Position numbers and translations under genes: made by a program
Part shown: piece after piece, positions 1 to 9,387 of the stretch
Position numbering within the stretch: the first letter of the stretch is position 1
Layout of the letters: each line of letters opens with the position of its first letter
NCBI RefSeq assembly: GCF_001654865.1
Contig: NZ_LXEO01000015.1
Coordinates: 114,504-178,503 of the forward strand
Length of the DNA stretch: 64,000 nt
Direction of reading: 5' to 3'
Source: Buttiauxella noackiae ATCC 51607
Lineage (GTDB): Bacteria > Pseudomonadota > Gammaproteobacteria > Enterobacterales > Enterobacteriaceae
The notes under the pieces: model-generated
Told to the model about the DNA's origin: nothing
Seen by the model: only the letters and a program-made list of their open reading frames with translations
Databases searched by the model: none

Positions 1-890
1 TGCCCTGGTTGCTGGCTATAGGTTGCCAATAATCGCATCCAATTACGTTCTTCTATGGCTGAAGCAAATACGGGTTTACGGCTTGCGAGATAACGGCGCA
101 ATTGAGTCAGTGCATTACGATCAGCCAATGACTGCGCATAAGCCAGTTGCATTCCGGCACTGTTCATCACGCCCTGGCTTTGCAAATCCAGGATTCGCTG
201 ATCGCGGTGCATATGCAACAAAATGGCAAACCATTGCTGATACTGCGCCTCACTCAACGTCGCCTCGCTATCTAACAGGGCGAAACCCTGATCGGCTGCC
301 GCCCACTGGTGCAAGAAAATTGCACGTTGCGTGTAGTTGTCCGTCAGTTGTTGCCCCTCTTTTGAGTGACGGAACTGCGGGTCAGATAACTGCGCTCGGG
401 CTATATCCAGGTTATTGAGTTTGAGAGCATAGTTGCCCACTTCGCTACGACACTGAATGCCCGGCGCGGCATCACAGTTTTTCTGGAAAGCTAACAATTG
501 CTCATGTGTTTTGACTTCTGGAGCAGGCACAGGAATCGCCACCAGAGCGCGCTGTAAATCAGGGTTTTGTGGCCTTTTCGCAAGCTCAGTTTCCAGTAAT
601 TCCCGTGCTTTCTTATCGTAGCCAAAGTGTCGATAAGCCTCAGCCAGCCATAACGACAGGCGAACACTTTCGGGTGCCATTGCATGTGCATGCTCAAAAC
701 TGCGCAACGCGCGAGTTTCATCATTAGCTTTCAGGGCTTTATGTGCCCGTTCAATATGCGGGTAAACCTTGAAATAAAGGTAATCACTGATTTCAGGATC
801 TTGTTTAGACCCTTCCTGCGCAGCCAAAGCGGGTACGGCAAGTAAAACACCACAAACCAGAGTCGCCAGCGGAGTTAGTCGTATTTTCAT
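1..890 (-). CDS. nfrA: NfrA, N4 phage receptor outer-membrane protein (N-terminal part only)
   Basis: The frame is open from ATG at 890 to the window edge, giving 296 complete codons of a protein that is about 990 residues in E. coli, so the C-terminal outer-membrane part is missing here. Residues 1-23 form a signal peptide ending near ALAA. The rest looks like helical TPR-type repeats (for example the AEAYRHFGYD segment near residue 80). NfrA is the outer-membrane receptor and adsorption partner for phage N4 and is thought to export a polysaccharide made by NfrB. Its ATG overlaps the nfrB TGA as ATGA, so the two are translationally coupled. Identity rests on remembered similarity to E. coli NfrA plus the nfrB context. 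Confidence 0.9.
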   Translation of the reverse strand, partial: MKIRLTPLATLVCGVLLAVPALAAQEGSKQDPEISDYLYFKVYPHIERAHKALKANDETRALRSFEHAHAMAPESVRLSLWLAEAYRHFGYDKKARELLETELAKRPQNPDLQRALVAIPVPAPEVKTHEQLLAFQKNCDAAPGIQCRSEVGNYALKLNNLDIARAQLSDPQFRHSKEGQQLTDNYTQRAIFLHQWAAADQGFALLDSEATLSEAQYQQWFAILLHMHRDQRILDLQSQGVMNSAGMQLAYAQSLADRNALTQLRRYLASRKPVFASAIEERNWMRLLATYSQQPG

Positions 891-3112
891 ACTCTCTCTC
901 CGGCGAGCTGTATCTGTTGCAATCCGCTGATACCTGCTTTTTTCAGCAGACCTTTCAACGAAGGTTGCAATCTCTTTTGCTGTGCCAGCGCGTGATCAAC
1001 AACATGTTGGCTCACTACACCTTCTTGCACCAGAAACTCGCCGAACATCAAATCGCTGCGTTCATAACGTAATAGCACAGCACGCAGAACAGCTTCATTA
1101 AGGTGAGACTCATTGCTCAACACTTCAGCAAACAGAAGTTGTCCGGAGACATATTTGTCCCAAATCTCATCAGCCTGCGCTTTTGTGAGAAGGTTTTCTT
1201 TTACAGCACTGTCGAGCAATTGCTTTTCTTTTGTCGATTGTTCTTCGCCATACCAGTGACGCAGGCCAATCACCACCTGGCCTCGCGGCACAATAACGTA
1301 GCTGACATTGCGTTCGAGTTTGCGGCCCAGCGCTGATAAAGAAACGGGATCAATTGAGTTTTCACAAGCCAGAATCAGGGTGTCACCTTCCATGCGCAAT
1401 GGCAGAACCGCATGGTGCAGCACTACTTTTGCAGGAACGCTCTTAATCAGTGATTCATCGAGCGCGAGAGGATCAATCGACTCCATTGGCACTTCAGCCT
1501 GTTTTGCCAGGGCAACTGCAAGCTGATATGCAGTGATATAGCCCAGTTGTACGAGGCTTCCGCCCAGTTTTAGTCCTGGAATGCGCTTTTGCAGCGCTTC
1601 TTCAAGTTCAGCCTGGGTAATCACACCAGAATCCACGAGGATATAACCTAATGGTTGAGCTGAGCGCTGAGCACTAACGCTCGGGAAATCGTGAGTCGTT
1701 TTATCCCATGCCACGCGGCGAGGGTCGCCATGTTGGATAACCTGCTTAATCGCCCGCCAGTTCGCCATAAAGTTAATGAGGTTGCCCCAGAACAGCCGTG
1801 GAATAACCAACAAACCTTGCGCCAGCCCGTAATAACCTGTCACGAAAATCATGCGTTGAATGATGCGGTTAGACATCAGCAGAAAGTTAATCCACAGCAA
1901 CATCGTCAACCATGAACCGCCGACAAATATTGATAAGAACTGCCATGCTCCATCGACGTTGCGCTGATAAATGATGATGGCAACCAGTTGCAACATGACT
2001 AGCATCGCCGCAAAACTCAGGAAGTTTGCGATCGCCCCTTTACGGTCACGCCACAGGAAATAGTTGAGAACCGGGCTCGAACTCCAGCGGTGAGTTTTAA
2101 AACCCTGGAATACGATGCCGATTATCCAACGTGATTTTTGCCGCACGGCTGTGGCAAAGGTGTCAGGGAAATATTCGCGCACACAGATAACATTGGCAGT
2201 TCGAGCGCGTTGGCCAAAGGGTTTGGCTGATTTATCTTTTGCGTCAACAACCGGGAAGCGACAGAAAATCTCTTCCATTCCTTTTTGACGCAGACGGAAA
2301 CCAATATCGTAATCTTCCGTCAGGCTCTGCACATCAAACGCAATGCCGTCACCATCGGCTAATAACGCCAGAACCGCACGGCGGCTAAAACATGTACCCA
2401 CACCTGCGCTGGGAACCTGCCCGGCTAATGCCTCGCGTACCGGTACATCTTTACCATGCAGCTCTGAAAACTCATCCAGATAGCTAAGGCTTGTGAAGTG
2501 CGTCCATTTGCGTTCAAAGGGATACACAGGGATCTGAATTAAGTCTTTTCTATCAACCAGATAATTGAAAAGGCGCAATTCGAGGGGAGAAATAACATCT
2601 TCTGCATCGTGAAGAATAAAACCGGAGAAGTTAAAACGCGCGCTGTTTTCAAACTGTAAAATCGCATCCAGAATGTTGTTCAGGCAGTCTGCTTTGCTGG
2701 TGGGGCCTGGCCGTGCGCATACCACTTTATGAACGTTTGGAAAACGTGCGCAGACTTCATCTACATCACGTTGCGTATCCGGGTCATTAGGGTAAGTACC
2801 TACAAATATATGGTAGTTTTCGTAGTCCAGTGAACTGGCAGCCAGACGCGCCATATTCCCGATAACCCCGGTTTCATTCCATGCGGGAACCATAATAGCC
2901 AATGCTTTTTCTTGTGGCTCATACAGGGCTTTATAGTCGAGATAATCATTGTTGCGATATACCGTCACTGCGCGCCATCCCCGGCGAACCCAGTAAACAA
3001 TATCAATAAATAGGTCATCAATTCCGCTAATTAACATCAATATCGCCAGCGTAATAGCGATGAATTTCAAACCGTAGAGATACGTTGAAAAGTAATCAAC
3101 AAACCAGTCCAT
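887..3112 (-). CDS. nfrB: NfrB, inner-membrane glycosyltransferase with c-di-GMP-binding-type C-terminus
   Basis: This 741-residue protein is near the E. coli length of 745. It has an N-terminal membrane segment (residues ~10-30) and a GT2 domain. The GT2 motifs visible are DAEDVISP, the TEDYD acceptor motif and QKSRWIIG, the QxxRW equivalent. Two or three hydrophobic spans follow at ~365-460. The C-terminal ~240 residues resemble the GSPII_E N-terminal/MshEN region, with paired LGxxLVQxGYIT and LVQEGVVS segments. In E. coli NfrB is described as a locally c-di-GMP-controlled exopolysaccharide synthase needed for N4 infection. The gene is first in an nfrB-nfrA operon with an ATGA overlap. The upstream ORF extension to 3464 is rejected because translation from MDWFVDYF matches the family start. 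Confidence 0.95.
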   Translation of the reverse strand: MDWFVDYFSTYLYGLKFIAITLAILMLISGIDDLFIDIVYWVRRGWRAVTVYRNNDYLDYKALYEPQEKALAIMVPAWNETGVIGNMARLAASSLDYENYHIFVGTYPNDPDTQRDVDEVCARFPNVHKVVCARPGPTSKADCLNNILDAILQFENSARFNFSGFILHDAEDVISPLELRLFNYLVDRKDLIQIPVYPFERKWTHFTSLSYLDEFSELHGKDVPVREALAGQVPSAGVGTCFSRRAVLALLADGDGIAFDVQSLTEDYDIGFRLRQKGMEEIFCRFPVVDAKDKSAKPFGQRARTANVICVREYFPDTFATAVRQKSRWIIGIVFQGFKTHRWSSSPVLNYFLWRDRKGAIANFLSFAAMLVMLQLVAIIIYQRNVDGAWQFLSIFVGGSWLTMLLWINFLLMSNRIIQRMIFVTGYYGLAQGLLVIPRLFWGNLINFMANWRAIKQVIQHGDPRRVAWDKTTHDFPSVSAQRSAQPLGYILVDSGVITQAELEEALQKRIPGLKLGGSLVQLGYITAYQLAVALAKQAEVPMESIDPLALDESLIKSVPAKVVLHHAVLPLRMEGDTLILACENSIDPVSLSALGRKLERNVSYVIVPRGQVVIGLRHWYGEEQSTKEKQLLDSAVKENLLTKAQADEIWDKYVSGQLLFAEVLSNESHLNEAVLRAVLLRYERSDLMFGEFLVQEGVVSQHVVDHALAQQKRLQPSLKGLLKKAGISGLQQIQLAGERV

Positions 3113-3436
3113 TTTTTACCTCAAAGGTCATGTGAAGCCTAGTGCTGCGATCCACAGAGGTCAGATGCATCGACAACAAGGCCTCATATGTTACCCGTAT
3201 CATAAAATAATAAGATGAATCCTGGAAGGTTATAAACCTGCAATTAATGCTTTTTACAATCAATAAAATCGCATTATCAGCATAAAAACCAGTGTTTTCA
3301 ACTAGTATCCAAATGAAACACAGAGCATTAGAAAGGCATGGAAAATGAGAGTTTCTACGATGGTGAGGGAGCATTTCTTGCCAGCAATGGCTTTGATCTT
3401 TACATTGACGGCCTGAATAGTGAGGGAGAAACGAAC
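3113..3436. other. Intergenic region between divergent nfrB and emrE
   Basis: This AT-rich, non-coding stretch must hold the promoters of nfrB (minus) and emrE (plus). I see no convincing RNA gene, repeat or confidently placed promoter boxes. The minus-strand reading frame that crosses it has no family resemblance and no ribosome site. Confidence 0.5.
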
Positions 3437-3766
3437 ATGACTTATATCTGGCTGATTGTGGCAATTATTGCAGAAGTGATTGCGACCACATCCCTGAAAC
3501 TCTCGGAGGGATTTAGCCGTTTATGGCCAAGCGTGGTCACTATTGTGTTCTACGGCGTGGCGTTTTATTGCTTGTCGGTAACCATGCGCACCATCCCTAC
3601 CGGTATAATTTATGCCATTTGGTCTGGTGCTGGAATCGTGTTAATCGGTGCTGTGGGCTGGATTTTTTTGGGTCAGAAACTTGATTGGCCGGCGATCGCG
3701 GGTATGGCGTTGATCATTATTGGCGTGTTAGTCATTAACTTATTTTCAAAGTCGGTTGCGCATTAA
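3437..3766 (+). CDS. emrE: EmrE-type small multidrug resistance transporter
   Basis: The protein has 109 residues and four transmembrane helices, the standard SMR size. Glu13 in the first helix (IIAEVIATT) corresponds to the essential Glu14 of EmrE. The sequences RLWPSV, IPTGIIYAIWSG and the C-terminal VLVINLFSKS follow EmrE rather than the guanidinium exporters of the Gdx/SugE type. It would act as a dual-topology dimer exchanging protons for quaternary ammonium compounds and other lipophilic cations. The ATG at 3437 is chosen over an upstream start at 3338 because the extra 33 residues are not found in the family and GAGGGAGA lies just upstream of 3437. It stands alone. Confidence 0.9.
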   Translation: MTYIWLIVAIIAEVIATTSLKLSEGFSRLWPSVVTIVFYGVAFYCLSVTMRTIPTGIIYAIWSGAGIVLIGAVGWIFLGQKLDWPAIAGMALIIIGVLVINLFSKSVAH

Positions 3767-3975
3767 TCCCTCTTTTTATCGCCATGTTTGCGGGCTTTTC
3801 TATAGCGAAAGCTTGGCAGCATGGCATATCAATTATTAACCAATCATCAACCAAAACTTAACTGTTGAACCTTTTACACTGCTGACAATTCTTTTGCTTT
3901 TTTTCTAAAAGTTGAATAGTAACCAGGCGGAATTATCTATACAGTGTGCCCGTCACGTTAATGAGGTTGATGGTA

Positions 3976-4221
3976 ATGGTTAAACAATTGAGATCAAAAT
4001 TAGGGATGATTTTGTTGCTTATAGGCACGGTGCTGTTCTCTGGTCAGACTACAGCACAAACACATGGTCATTTTTATTTGGTCGTCAAAAGTGCTGACAT
4101 GTTGCTACGCCATCAGGCTGATAGTGACGAAATTCGTCAGGCTGCCGAGGATTCCGCCGCCGATTTTCGTGAACAGCATTTTCACGTAAAAGAGCGCCGT
4201 CCGGGGATTCATCAACTCTAA
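3976..4221 (+). CDS. Short exported protein of unknown function
   Basis: I do not recognise this 81-residue protein. Residues ~1-28 form a typical Sec signal peptide (basic MVKQLRSK, hydrophobic GMILLLIGTVLFSG, cleavage near TTAQ). The mature part is short, hydrophilic and His-rich, ending GIHQL. The ATG at 3976 is preferred over upstream starts at 3946 and 3970 because GAGG lies about nine bases before it. A long perfect inverted repeat starts 11 bases after the stop codon. It could be a small periplasmic protein, and there is no neighbour that suggests a role. It might also be the relic of a longer gene. Confidence 0.5.
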   Translation: MVKQLRSKLGMILLLIGTVLFSGQTTAQTHGHFYLVVKSADMLLRHQADSDEIRQAAEDSAADFREQHFHVKERRPGIHQL

Positions 4222-4231
4222 GGCCGTATAA

Positions 4232-4277
4232 CTCAGTTCGATTTAAACGAATATCTCTTCTGGTAAATCGAACTGAG
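4232..4277. repeat. Perfect 14-bp inverted repeat with 18-nt spacer
   Basis: CTCAGTTCGATTTA at 4232-4245 pairs perfectly with TAAATCGAACTGAG at 4264-4277. It lies between the convergent ends of the exported protein and the SDR gene, so a bidirectional transcription terminator is likely. There is no U-tract on either side, so it could instead be a binding site. Confidence 0.6.
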
Positions 4278-4291
4278 CTCTTCAATCGTTA

Positions 4292-5035
4292 TTACAAATT
4301 GCCTACTCCACCATCTATTAATAATTCGCTGCCGACCATAAAAGCAGATTCATCAGATGCGAGAAAGACGGCGGCTTTTGCCAATTCAAGAGCCGTGCCC
4401 AAACGACCGATTGGCACGAGCGCACGAATCTCTTCGTGTAGTGCTTCTTGCGACGCACCATTGCCAAGTTTACCCAAAGCCGGCGTTTCTGTTGGGCCAG
4501 GACTTAATCCATTCACCCGAATACCTCGCGAGTGCAACTCGCCAGAAAGTGTTCGTGCCAGTGAAAGAATTGCGGCTTTGCTGGCAGCGTAAACATTGCT
4601 TTGTGGCAAACCAATATGCGCACTCACAGAACCACAAACAATTAGCGAGGCTGGGTTAGCCAGCAGTGGCAATAGCGCCTGAATCAAAAAGAACGGCCCT
4701 TTAAGATTGGTATTCATCAGTCGGTCATAACTGCTTTCGTCCCAGTCTTGTAGTGGATGATGCGTTACATCACCGGCATTCACATACAACACGTCCAGGC
4801 GCGGCCAGCGTTGCGCAATCTGTTTAGCCACATCACGTTGTTGACCGATATCACCCGCTTCGCTGCGAATAATATGTACTTTTCCCAGTTGTTCTTTGGC
4901 AGCCAATAATCCTGATTCGCTACGCCCGGTGATCGCAACTGTTGCCCCCTCGGCAATAAACTGCCGCGCGGTTTCAAACCCAATACCGCTGGTTCCACCG
5001 GTGATTAATGCGTATTTACCTTGAAGTCTGCCCAT
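4292..5035 (-). CDS. SDR-family oxidoreductase
   Basis: This 247-residue classical short-chain dehydrogenase has the NAD(P)-binding TGGTSGIG motif at residues 12-19, VNAG at 85-88, a catalytic serine (S136 or S138) and YxxxK as Y149/K153. The C-terminal SDESAFMVGSELLIDGGVGN block is typical of the family. TGRS near residue 37-39 suggests NADP preference, but that is inference. It is divergent from an HxlR-type regulator 122 bp away. That is the usual arrangement in which an electrophile- or quinone-sensing HxlR protein controls a detoxifying oxidoreductase. The substrate is unknown. Confidence 0.85.
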   Translation of the reverse strand: MGRLQGKYALITGGTSGIGFETARQFIAEGATVAITGRSESGLLAAKEQLGKVHIIRSEAGDIGQQRDVAKQIAQRWPRLDVLYVNAGDVTHHPLQDWDESSYDRLMNTNLKGPFFLIQALLPLLANPASLIVCGSVSAHIGLPQSNVYAASKAAILSLARTLSGELHSRGIRVNGLSPGPTETPALGKLGNGASQEALHEEIRALVPIGRLGTALELAKAAVFLASDESAFMVGSELLIDGGVGNL

Positions 5036-5087
5036 TGCTGTTACTCCATGATTGACTAGTCAGCGCATTATTTACGCTATAGTATCT

Positions 5088-5119
5088 TTTGGATAGTAGG
5101 CACCATTTGGATACTAAGG
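5088..5119. promoter_or_regulatory. Candidate HxlR operator: imperfect direct repeat
   Basis: TTTGGATAGTAGG at 5088-5100 and TTTGGATACTAAGG at 5106-5119 are imperfect direct repeats 18 bp apart. AGTATC at 5081-5086 and GATACT at 5110-5115 also form an inverted pair. They lie in the only promoter region shared by the SDR and HxlR genes, so they are the likely regulator site. This is inferred from position and repetition only. Confidence 0.45.
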
Positions 5120-5157
5120 CACTTGATGGGATGCATTGACTATTCACAGGAGGAGGC

Positions 5158-5508
5158 ATGATAAATAATTTTTCGACCTTGCCAACAGCGGATCAAAACT
5201 GTCCGATGGTCAGTTTTGTGAATTTGATTTCTGGAAAATGGGCGATCCCAATTCTTTACCGCTTGATAATCATTGATGAACCGGTGCGCTTTAGCGATCT
5301 ACAGCGTGCGGTTTACCCGATTACTCAAAAAGAGTTGACGCGCCAGCTACGGCAATTTGAAACAAGACGGCTGGTGACCCGGCAGGTCTTCGCGGAAGTG
5401 CCACCGAGAGTGGAGTATCAGATAACGGAATTAGGGAAGTCGCTACGGCCTACGCTTGATTCGTTAGCGGACTGGATGCGGGAAAATAGTGAGCAGTTGA
5501 GAGAGTAG
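5158..5508 (+). CDS. HxlR-family winged-helix transcriptional regulator
   Basis: This is a 116-residue protein with the HxlR layout: a cysteine near the N-terminus (C15 in QNCPM), then SGKWAIPILYRL, FSDLQRAVYPITQKELTRQLR (recognition region) and the wing segment VEYQITELGKSL. Single N-terminal cysteines in this family often sense quinones, aldehydes or oxidants, which suggests but does not prove a redox role here. An AGGAGGAGG ribosome site precedes the ATG. It is divergent from the SDR gene and probably controls it and itself through the repeats at 5088-5119. Confidence 0.85.
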   Translation: MINNFSTLPTADQNCPMVSFVNLISGKWAIPILYRLIIIDEPVRFSDLQRAVYPITQKELTRQLRQFETRRLVTRQVFAEVPPRVEYQITELGKSLRPTLDSLADWMRENSEQLRE

Positions 5509-5510
5509 AA

Positions 5511-5547
5511 CCCTCACTGATGTGCTAATAAATGCAACCAGTGAGGG
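5511..5547 (+). terminator. Hairpin downstream of the HxlR gene
   Basis: CCCTCACTG at 5511-5519 pairs with CAGTGAGGG at 5539-5547, loop 19 nt, followed by GCCTTTATC. It sits between convergent genes and may stop transcription in both directions. The poor U-tract keeps confidence moderate. Confidence 0.5.
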
Positions 5548-5558
5548 GCCTTTATCGG

Positions 5559-6692
<1,134 letters not shown>

Positions 6693-6708
6693 TCAGGTGG
6701 GAGTGATT

Positions 6709-6984
6709 TTATTTTAGATAAGAGCGAATTAAATTACCGACTTCTGCCATACGCACAGCACGCTGGTCCTCAGAGGTGTCCCCCGCGACCAGCTCGTCTT
6801 TTAGATGGATCTCCATCATTTCGCCCATCAGGCCGTTCGCCGCTCCGCGAACCGCTGCGATTTGTTGCAAGATGGCGATGCAAGGATCACCATTTTCCAG
6901 GGCGCGTTCTATTGCTTCAGTCTGGCCACGTATGCGTCGCACGCGAGTCAGAATGCGTTTTTTGTCTTCAGGTGAATGTGGCAT
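6709..6984 (-). CDS. frmR: FrmR, formaldehyde-responsive repressor
   Basis: This is a 91-residue CsoR/RcnR-family protein. The formaldehyde-sensing residues are present: Pro2, His3, Cys35 and His60. In E. coli FrmR formaldehyde bridges Pro2 to Cys35 and releases DNA. The protein forms tetramers and represses its own operon. A G-tract operator flanked by ATACTATA-type arms lies immediately upstream at 6997-7018. First gene of frmRA. Confidence 0.95.
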   Translation of the reverse strand: MPHSPEDKKRILTRVRRIRGQTEAIERALENGDPCIAILQQIAAVRGAANGLMGEMMEIHLKDELVAGDTSEDQRAVRMAEVGNLIRSYLK

Positions 6985-6996
6985 TTTGACCTCTTG

Positions 6997-7018
6997 ATAC
7001 TATAGGGGGGTATGGTAC
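6997..7018 (-). promoter_or_regulatory. FrmR operator overlapping the frmRA promoter
   Basis: On the plus strand the sequence is ATACTATA, six G, then TATGGTAC. It has a G/C tract flanked by imperfectly inverted AT-rich arms, the form expected for a CsoR/RcnR/FrmR-class site, and it resembles the E. coli frmR operator. It starts 13 bp before the frmR start codon. Confidence 0.75.
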
Positions 7019-7154
7019 ACCATTTCACACTTAATTGATAAATTTGATTTTATTATATTATTCAATAAGATAATAATTTCACCCAAAAGACACGTGGGGA
7101 TATATACAGTTATTTAGTTACCCCTAAAACTGCACCAAAACCAGATTCAGGTAT

Positions 7155-7176
7155 AAAAAAACCGCCCGTAGGCGGT
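7155..7176 (-). terminator. Intrinsic terminator, minus strand
   Basis: ACCGCC at 7161-7166 pairs with GGCGGT at 7171-7176 around a CGTA loop. A run of A at 7155-7160 gives a U-tract on the minus strand. It would end transcripts from the two minus-strand micro-ORFs at 7190-7465. Confidence 0.75.
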
Positions 7177-7189
7177 TTCATCTCACTCA

Positions 7190-7318
7190 TCATCTTATCG
7201 GATCCCGGGGTAAGCCAGGATCAAGCGGTTCAATGGGATCGGGAACATCAGGAACCGTATCTCCGGGCAGCGGTTCATCGACAGGAACTGGATCGACTAA
7301 GATTGGATGGTTAGACAT
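7190..7318 (-). CDS. Proline/aspartate-rich small protein (42 aa)
   Basis: The ORF starts at ATG 7318, with GGAGG a few bases upstream, and ends at TGA 7190-7192. The 42-residue product has no membrane segment and is dominated by Pro and Asp in DP/PxP repeats (LVDPVPVDEPLPGD, then DVPDPIEPLDPG). It resembles in style the second proline-rich micro-protein at 24925-25077. An enterobacterial proline-rich small protein named YnaL exists, but I cannot confirm either ORF belongs to it. A strong ribosome site and a terminator directly downstream support a real gene. Function unknown. Confidence 0.6.
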   Translation of the reverse strand: MSNHPILVDPVPVDEPLPGDTVPDVPDPIEPLDPGLPRDPIR

Positions 7319-7366
7319 AAGAACCTCCAACGTAAGGGCAGTTAAAAACTACAAATGGAACAAAGC

Positions 7367-7465
7367 TTATTTTTGATTTTGCTTTGGCTTTTTCTCGTCG
7401 TTCTTAGGTGCTTTATCTGGATTTTTAGGCTGCTCTTTGGAAACGTTCGTATTTAAGTTTTTCAT
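7367..7465 (-). CDS. Lysine/asparagine-rich small protein (32 aa)
   Basis: The ORF runs from ATG 7465 to TAA at 7367-7369, with GAGGA about 9 bases upstream of the start. The 32-residue product is very hydrophilic and basic, rich in K, N, P and Q (KNDEKKPKQNQK at the C-terminus), with no hydrophobic segment. It lies 48 bp upstream of the proline-rich ORF on the same strand, and both could be one short transcript ending at the terminator 7155-7176. I do not recognise the family, and coding status rests on the ribosome site and arrangement. Confidence 0.45.
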   Translation of the reverse strand: MKNLNTNVSKEQPKNPDKAPKNDEKKPKQNQK

Positions 7466-7693
7466 AACTCAGTCCTCAGTGGTTGCAGCATTTTACTGCA
7501 AACAAAGTATAGTTTCAGGTTCATAAAATCGCTAGCGAAGCGGTTTGCGATATATCTATCTATACTTTTTGTGGGGATAAAATCCTAACCCTGGCATCAT
7601 CCGCTTTATTGCTGGGGAATAATTTACGAGCAAAAAGCAGCCGTTGGTGTTGTGGATGTCCGGTGCCATAACACCAACAGGATTTGTGTTCTG

Positions 7694-7963
7694 CTACTTT
7701 TTGCGAAAAAGTTTAATAGCGACTGCCGTCAGAATCCCTATCAGAGGCATGGCTATAGCGCCCGCTAAAAAGTTATGCTGGTCTATTCGCTTTTCGCGGC
7801 GGATATCAGCAAAGCGGGCCAGCGCGTGGTTTTCATCAATGGCACTGACTTCTTCGAATTGTTTTTCGTAACCCTGTTCAGTCAATCGAGCGGCTGCGTC
7901 CGTGTCAGGCCTTTCTAATACAACGGTTTGTTTATCTTTTTTAAAAAAACAGTAATCCGGCAT
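7694..7963 (-). CDS. Small tail-anchored membrane protein of unknown function
   Basis: The 89-residue protein has a soluble, charged N-terminal two thirds (MPDYCFFKKDKQ onward, with RPDTDAAARL and EEVSAIDENHALARFADIRREKR). One hydrophobic helix follows near the C-terminus (FLAGAIAMPLIGILTAVAI) and a basic tail KLFRKK, giving a tail-anchored, cytosol-facing topology. The ATG at 7963 is chosen over an upstream start at 8059 because GGAG lies 7-10 bases before it. I do not recognise the family. It is followed by the two micro-ORFs on the same strand, but a gap of 228 bp makes co-transcription uncertain. Confidence 0.6.
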   Translation of the reverse strand: MPDYCFFKKDKQTVVLERPDTDAAARLTEQGYEKQFEEVSAIDENHALARFADIRREKRIDQHNFLAGAIAMPLIGILTAVAIKLFRKK

Positions 7964-8376
7964 TTGGTGCTCCACATTTAGGAATTCGCGCTTAAACAAC
8001 ATACATACCTGTATTAATTCCGTACATATCTGCCTGTGGTTTCGCATCCAACTGCACACTTATTTGCATTTTAGTTGATCGAACCCAGCAAAATCATTGG
8101 TAAGACTGGGATGGTTAACTGCAAGATTCACCTCTTTTCACCCTGATTCATTTGAACCATCTGTTGGCAACACATCTTTTAGCGTTGTTCACTTTTAAAC
8201 TCTTGAAAAATGAAGGTCAGAAATAACAATTTATGTTGCTAACTGGTCAACATGGAAATCTTACGGGCGATTTTCAATTGCAAACAATAACTCGTCGTTA
8301 AGATGCGGCACAAACAAATAAGTGTTAAAATGCTGCACTATTTTAAAAAACCCAAAAAACGAGCTTCGATACATTG
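7964..8376. other. AT-rich intergenic region upstream of the glycosyltransferase gene
   Basis: About 410 bp without a credible ORF, tRNA or hairpin terminator. The AT content rises toward the glycosyltransferase gene, in line with that gene being acquired DNA. Nothing else stands out. Confidence 0.4.
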
Positions 8377-9387
8377 ATGAAACTAAGTATTATCATCCCA
8401 TGCTACAACTCTGCTGAGTTTATTGAAGAGTGTCTTGAATCAGTCCTCCCTAATATCCAAAGTGATATGGAGGTCATTGTTGTCAATGATGGGTCAACGG
8501 ATAATAGCAACGATATAATAATAAAAATCGCGCACCGTTATCCTGATAAAAATCTGATAATTATTAACCAGGACAATGCAGGGTTATCTGCTGCCAGAAA
8601 CAAAGGGTTAAGCATTGCTTCCGGAGAGTATATTTCACTTCTGGATTCTGATGATCTTTTTGATCAAAAATTTTGGTCTGAAGTCCCTCATCTTCTTAAT
8701 GATTCATCGATTGATATCATCGAGTTTAATGCTGAACAGTTTGAAAACGAGCTGTCCAATATAGTCGAACACATTGATTGTGCGGTTTTTTCTGGCAAAA
8801 AATCTATTTATTCAATCGAACAATTGAAGCCCGCATTTCAGCGATGCAAATGGTACCCATGGGCGAGAGTTTACAAAAAATCGTTATTTCTGGATAACAA
8901 TATTGAATTCCCGGATGGCAGATTGTACGAAGATATGAGTACTATCCCTGCTTTGTATTTAAAATATAAATGCATTTTTGGAATTAACAAATCACTTGTC
9001 TGGTACCGTTTTCACAAAAAAAGCATTACACAAACCTTCAGGCAAAAAGATATTTCTGATTTGGTTTATGTTGCAACCAAACTATCCTCTCTTTCAAAAG
9101 AGAATTCTGAAGCAATAAAAATAATTTTCCCTACCATACAGCGAATATTTAATTTTATAAAGTACAATTTAGTTAAAAATAAGCACGCGAAATTCTCGCT
9201 GTCAGAGCAAAGAACTCTGCAAAAGGCGTTAATGTCTTTTATAAGCGAATTTAAGCTCTCTCGTAAAATTCAAATACTTATTCTTCCTGTTTATCTGAAT
9301 ACTCTCGTACGGATAAGAAAAAATAATTTATACGAGTTGGCCATTCCAACCATTCTGGTTTTTCAGGGCCAACTCGGTTTAATTTAA
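8377..9387 (+). CDS. GT2-family glycosyltransferase, probably acquired
   Basis: This is a 336-residue GT-A glycosyltransferase. It has LSIIIPCYNSAEFIEECLESV at the N-terminus, the DGSTDNS nucleotide-binding motif, NAGLSAARNKG and the DSDD metal-binding motif near residue 90. YEDMSTI near 190 is the likely catalytic-base region. No membrane helix is evident, so it is probably cytosolic or peripheral and transfers a sugar to a cell-surface glycan. It stands alone, with no polysaccharide cluster around it. It is much richer in A+T and in ATA/AAA codons than its neighbours, a sign of transfer. Its stop overlaps the convergent cybB stop by four bases. Acceptor and donor are unknown. Confidence 0.85.
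   Translation: MKLSIIIPCYNSAEFIEECLESVLPNIQSDMEVIVVNDGSTDNSNDIIIKIAHRYPDKNLIIINQDNAGLSAARNKGLSIASGEYISLLDSDDLFDQKFWSEVPHLLNDSSIDIIEFNAEQFENELSNIVEHIDCAVFSGKKSIYSIEQLKPAFQRCKWYPWARVYKKSLFLDNNIEFPDGRLYEDMSTIPALYLKYKCIFGINKSLVWYRFHKKSITQTFRQKDISDLVYVATKLSSLSKENSEAIKIIFPTIQRIFNFIKYNLVKNKHAKFSLSEQRTLQKALMSFISEFKLSRKIQILILPVYLNTLVRIRKNNLYELAIPTILVFQGQLGLI

Noticed and set aside
3338..3436. 33-codon N-terminal extension of EmrE
   Set aside because: SMR proteins are ~110 residues, the extension is hydrophilic and unlike the family, and a good ribosome site precedes the internal ATG at 3437.
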